Notes under the pieces: generated by a model
Told to the model about the DNA's origin: nothing
Database searches by the model: none
Seen by the model: the letters and a program-made list of their open reading frames with translations, nothing else
Position numbers and translations under genes: made by a program
Shown: positions 6,808 to 8,131 of the stretch, one piece after another
How positions within the stretch are numbered: position 1 is the stretch's first letter
How the letters are laid out: each line of letters opens with the position of its first letter
Assembly: GCA_023427825.1 (NCBI GenBank)
Contig: JAEZAI010000262.1
Coordinates: forward strand, 1 to 8,131
Origin: Actinomycetes bacterium
GTDB taxonomy: Bacteria; Actinomycetota; Acidimicrobiia; Acidimicrobiales; Microtrichaceae
Direction of reading: 5' to 3'
DNA length: 8,131 bases

Positions 6808-6836
6808 ACCCTAGTGTCTGTAACGACCAGTCGAAC
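6808..6836 (-). promoter_or_regulatory. tetR promoter in the divergent gap, with operator-like palindrome (site C)
   Basis: On the minus strand TTCGAC (6831-6836) is followed after 17 bases by TAGGGT (6808-6813). The predicted start of transcription falls at about 6801, the tetR GTG itself, so the mRNA would be leaderless. In the spacer lies an inverted repeat, CGAC-CA-GTCG (6824-6833), set in AACGACCAGTCGAA (6822-6835). It shares TTCGAC with sites A and B on the minus strand but has a 2-base rather than a wider centre. It would be placed to repress tetR and perhaps the ligase; I see no convincing ligase promoter on the plus strand. Confidence 0.5.
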
Positions 6837-6865
6837 GAATTCCGCGCGGGGTGCGTGGGCGGCCA

Positions 6866-6873
6866 GAGGGGAG
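6866..6873 (+). promoter_or_regulatory. Strong Shine-Dalgarno-like sequence upstream of the ligase
   Basis: GAGGGGAG at 6866-6873 is the only strong ribosome-binding sequence before the ligase. It sits 36 bases before the ATG at 6910, too far to serve it, but 6 bases before an in-frame CTG at 6880. This leaves the start of the ligase open: CTG at 6880 would add ten residues (SPEPPERAA region). Confidence 0.4.
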
Positions 6874-6909
6874 CTCGACCTGTCACCGGAACCGCCCGAG
6901 CGCGCGGCC

Positions 6910-8131
6910 ATGGCGGCCGCGGACCTGAACTGGGTGTCGGTGCTGGAGCACCACGCGGCACGGACGCCCGACCGCCCGCTCGCAGTGAGCGCAGCGCGGA
7001 GCGTCACCTACGCGGAGCTGCGCGACTGGAGCCTGCGTCTGGCCGGCGGGCTCGCCGCCCGCGGCGTCGCCCGCGGCGACGTGGTCGGCCTGCTGTCGTA
7101 CAACAGCGTCGAGCTGCTCGCGACGATCTTCGCCGCCAACGCGCTCGGCGCCGCCGCCATGCCGATCAACTGGCGGCTCGCCGCGCCCGAGGTCCGCTAC
7201 CTGCTCGAGCACTCGGGGGCACGGGCGTTCGTGTGCGACGCCGAGCTGCTCGACCTGGGCGAGCCCGCGGCGGCGGACCTGGACCTGGCCCGCGTCTGCA
7301 TCCCCACGGCACCGGCCGGCGCACGCGACGGGTGGACCGCGTTCGAGGACCTGGGCGACGCGCCACCGGCGCATCGGGCGTTCGCGGCGGGCGACGAGGT
7401 CCACCGGCTCATGTACACCTCGGGCACGACCGGCCGGCCCAAGGGCGTGATGATCACGCACGCCAACCTGGCGTGGAAGAACGCCGCCCACGTGGCCGAG
7501 CTCGGGTTCACGTCCGACGACGTGGGCCTGGCCTGCGGCCCGCTCTACCACGTGGGTGCCCTCGATCTGATCACCACGTCGCTGATCTCGGTCGGGGCGA
7601 CCACGATCGTCCATCGGTCCTTCGACGCCGCGGCGGTCGTCGACGAGATCGAGCGGTCCCGCGTCACGTGCGTGTGGATGGCGCCGGCCATGCTCCGCGC
7701 CGTGCTGGACGAGCCGAACGTGGCCGACCGCGACCTGAGCTCGGTCCGGCTGATCATCGCCGGCGGCGAGAAGCTCCCGATCCCGTTCATCGACCGGCTG
7801 GAGCGGGCGTTCCCGTCGGCGTGGCTCGCCGACGCCTACGGCCTGACCGAGACGGTCTCGGGCGACACGTTCCTGGACCGGTCGAGCACCCGGACCAAGC
7901 TCGGCAGCGTGGGGCGAGCATGCCCGTACCTGGAGCTGCAGGTGTGGGGAGTCGACGGCCGTCCCGTGGCGCCGGGTGAGCGCGGCGAGGTCGTGCTGCG
8001 CGGGCCCAAGGTGTTCGCGGGCTACTGGCGCGATCCCGAGGCCACGGCACGCGCCTTCGACGGCGGGTGGTTCCACACGGGCGACATCGGTGTGGTCGAC
8101 GAGGACGGCTACCTCTTCATCGTCGACCGGC
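6910..8131 (+). CDS. Acyl-CoA ligase / AMP-binding protein (FadD-like), N-terminal part, runs off the right edge
   Basis: This enzyme of the ANL superfamily activates a carboxylic acid with ATP and joins it to CoA. The 407 visible residues cover most of the adenylation domain: SVTYAELRDWS near 31, the ATP-binding loop YTSGTTGRPKG (169-179), the A5 motif YGLTET (310-315), GPKVFAGYW near 370, and WFHTGD ending at Asp392. The sequence stops at FIVDR (403-407), the hinge before the small C-terminal domain with its catalytic lysine, so perhaps 100 residues are missing. ATG 6910 is the conventional start, but a CTG at 6880 has a far better ribosome-binding site, and a GTG at 6814 is also in frame. 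It diverges from tetR and shares its control region. In context it probably activates the acid released by the esterase. No peptide carrier domain is visible, so acyl-CoA synthesis is favoured over a peptide-synthetase role. Confidence 0.93.
   Translation, partial: MAAADLNWVSVLEHHAARTPDRPLAVSAARSVTYAELRDWSLRLAGGLAARGVARGDVVGLLSYNSVELLATIFAANALGAAAMPINWRLAAPEVRYLLEHSGARAFVCDAELLDLGEPAAADLDLARVCIPTAPAGARDGWTAFEDLGDAPPAHRAFAAGDEVHRLMYTSGTTGRPKGVMITHANLAWKNAAHVAELGFTSDDVGLACGPLYHVGALDLITTSLISVGATTIVHRSFDAAAVVDEIERSRVTCVWMAPAMLRAVLDEPNVADRDLSSVRLIIAGGEKLPIPFIDRLERAFPSAWLADAYGLTETVSGDTFLDRSSTRTKLGSVGRACPYLELQVWGVDGRPVAPGERGEVVLRGPKVFAGYWRDPEATARAFDGGWFHTGDIGVVDEDGYLFIVDR

Noticed and set aside
6176..6961. 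A 5' extension of the E1 frame that would make a 921-residue protein
   Set aside because: The extension runs across tetR in another frame and across the divergent promoter. The GTG at 6175 with a good ribosome-binding site and the family's normal N-terminus mark the real start.
6537..7979. A 480-codon plus-strand frame overlapping tetR and the ligase, and a 397-codon minus-strand frame at 6883-8076
   Set aside because: Both are shadows of the acyl-CoA ligase, whose frame carries all the expected adenylation motifs.

Overview
The window is a GC-rich, densely packed piece of bacterial chromosome. Several genes start with GTG, two gene pairs overlap at GTGA, and the -10 boxes fit the TANNNT form. 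This points to a free-living actinomycete-type bacterium (Actinomycetota; an acidimicrobial or mycobacterial relative is plausible but cannot be settled here). There are no RNA genes, insertion sequences or CRISPR arrays. The only gaps between genes are about 110, 84 and 108 bases, and each holds a promoter or operator-like site.

Layout. Five complete genes and one partial gene lie on the minus strand. Read in their direction of transcription from the right they are: a TetR-family repressor (6801-6172); a fused E1-alpha/E1-beta thiamine-diphosphate dehydrogenase (6175-4196, overlapping tetR by 4 bases); after an 84-base promoter gap, a Baeyer-Villiger-type flavin monooxygenase (4111-2438); a short-chain dehydrogenase (2421-1666); an alpha/beta hydrolase-3 esterase (1669-632, overlapping the dehydrogenase by 4 bases); and, after a second promoter gap, the first 173 residues of a phytanoyl-CoA dioxygenase-like protein (519 to the left edge). 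An AMP-forming acyl-CoA ligase is transcribed in the opposite direction from tetR, on the plus strand, from 6910 off the right edge.

How the genes may work together. Monooxygenase, dehydrogenase and esterase form the classic alcohol to ketone to ester/lactone to acid sequence: the dehydrogenase oxidises an alcohol, the monooxygenase inserts oxygen beside the ketone, and the hydrolase opens the ester or lactone. The ligase could activate the resulting acid as a CoA thioester. The dioxygenase could add a hydroxyl group, either at entry or on an acyl-CoA. The fused E1 would decarboxylate a 2-oxo acid or cleave an acetoin-like hydroxyketone, but no E2 or E3 partner is in view. The whole looks like a regulated catabolic island for an alicyclic, branched or terpenoid-like compound. 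The substrate is unknown.

Regulation is the most distinctive feature. Two 18-bp imperfect palindromes, identical at 16 of 18 positions, sit against the -10 boxes of the monooxygenase operon and the dioxygenase gene about 3.5 kb apart, which suggests one regulator for both. A third, differently spaced palindrome lies in the tetR/ligase divergent promoter, between the -35 and -10 of what looks like a leaderless tetR transcript.
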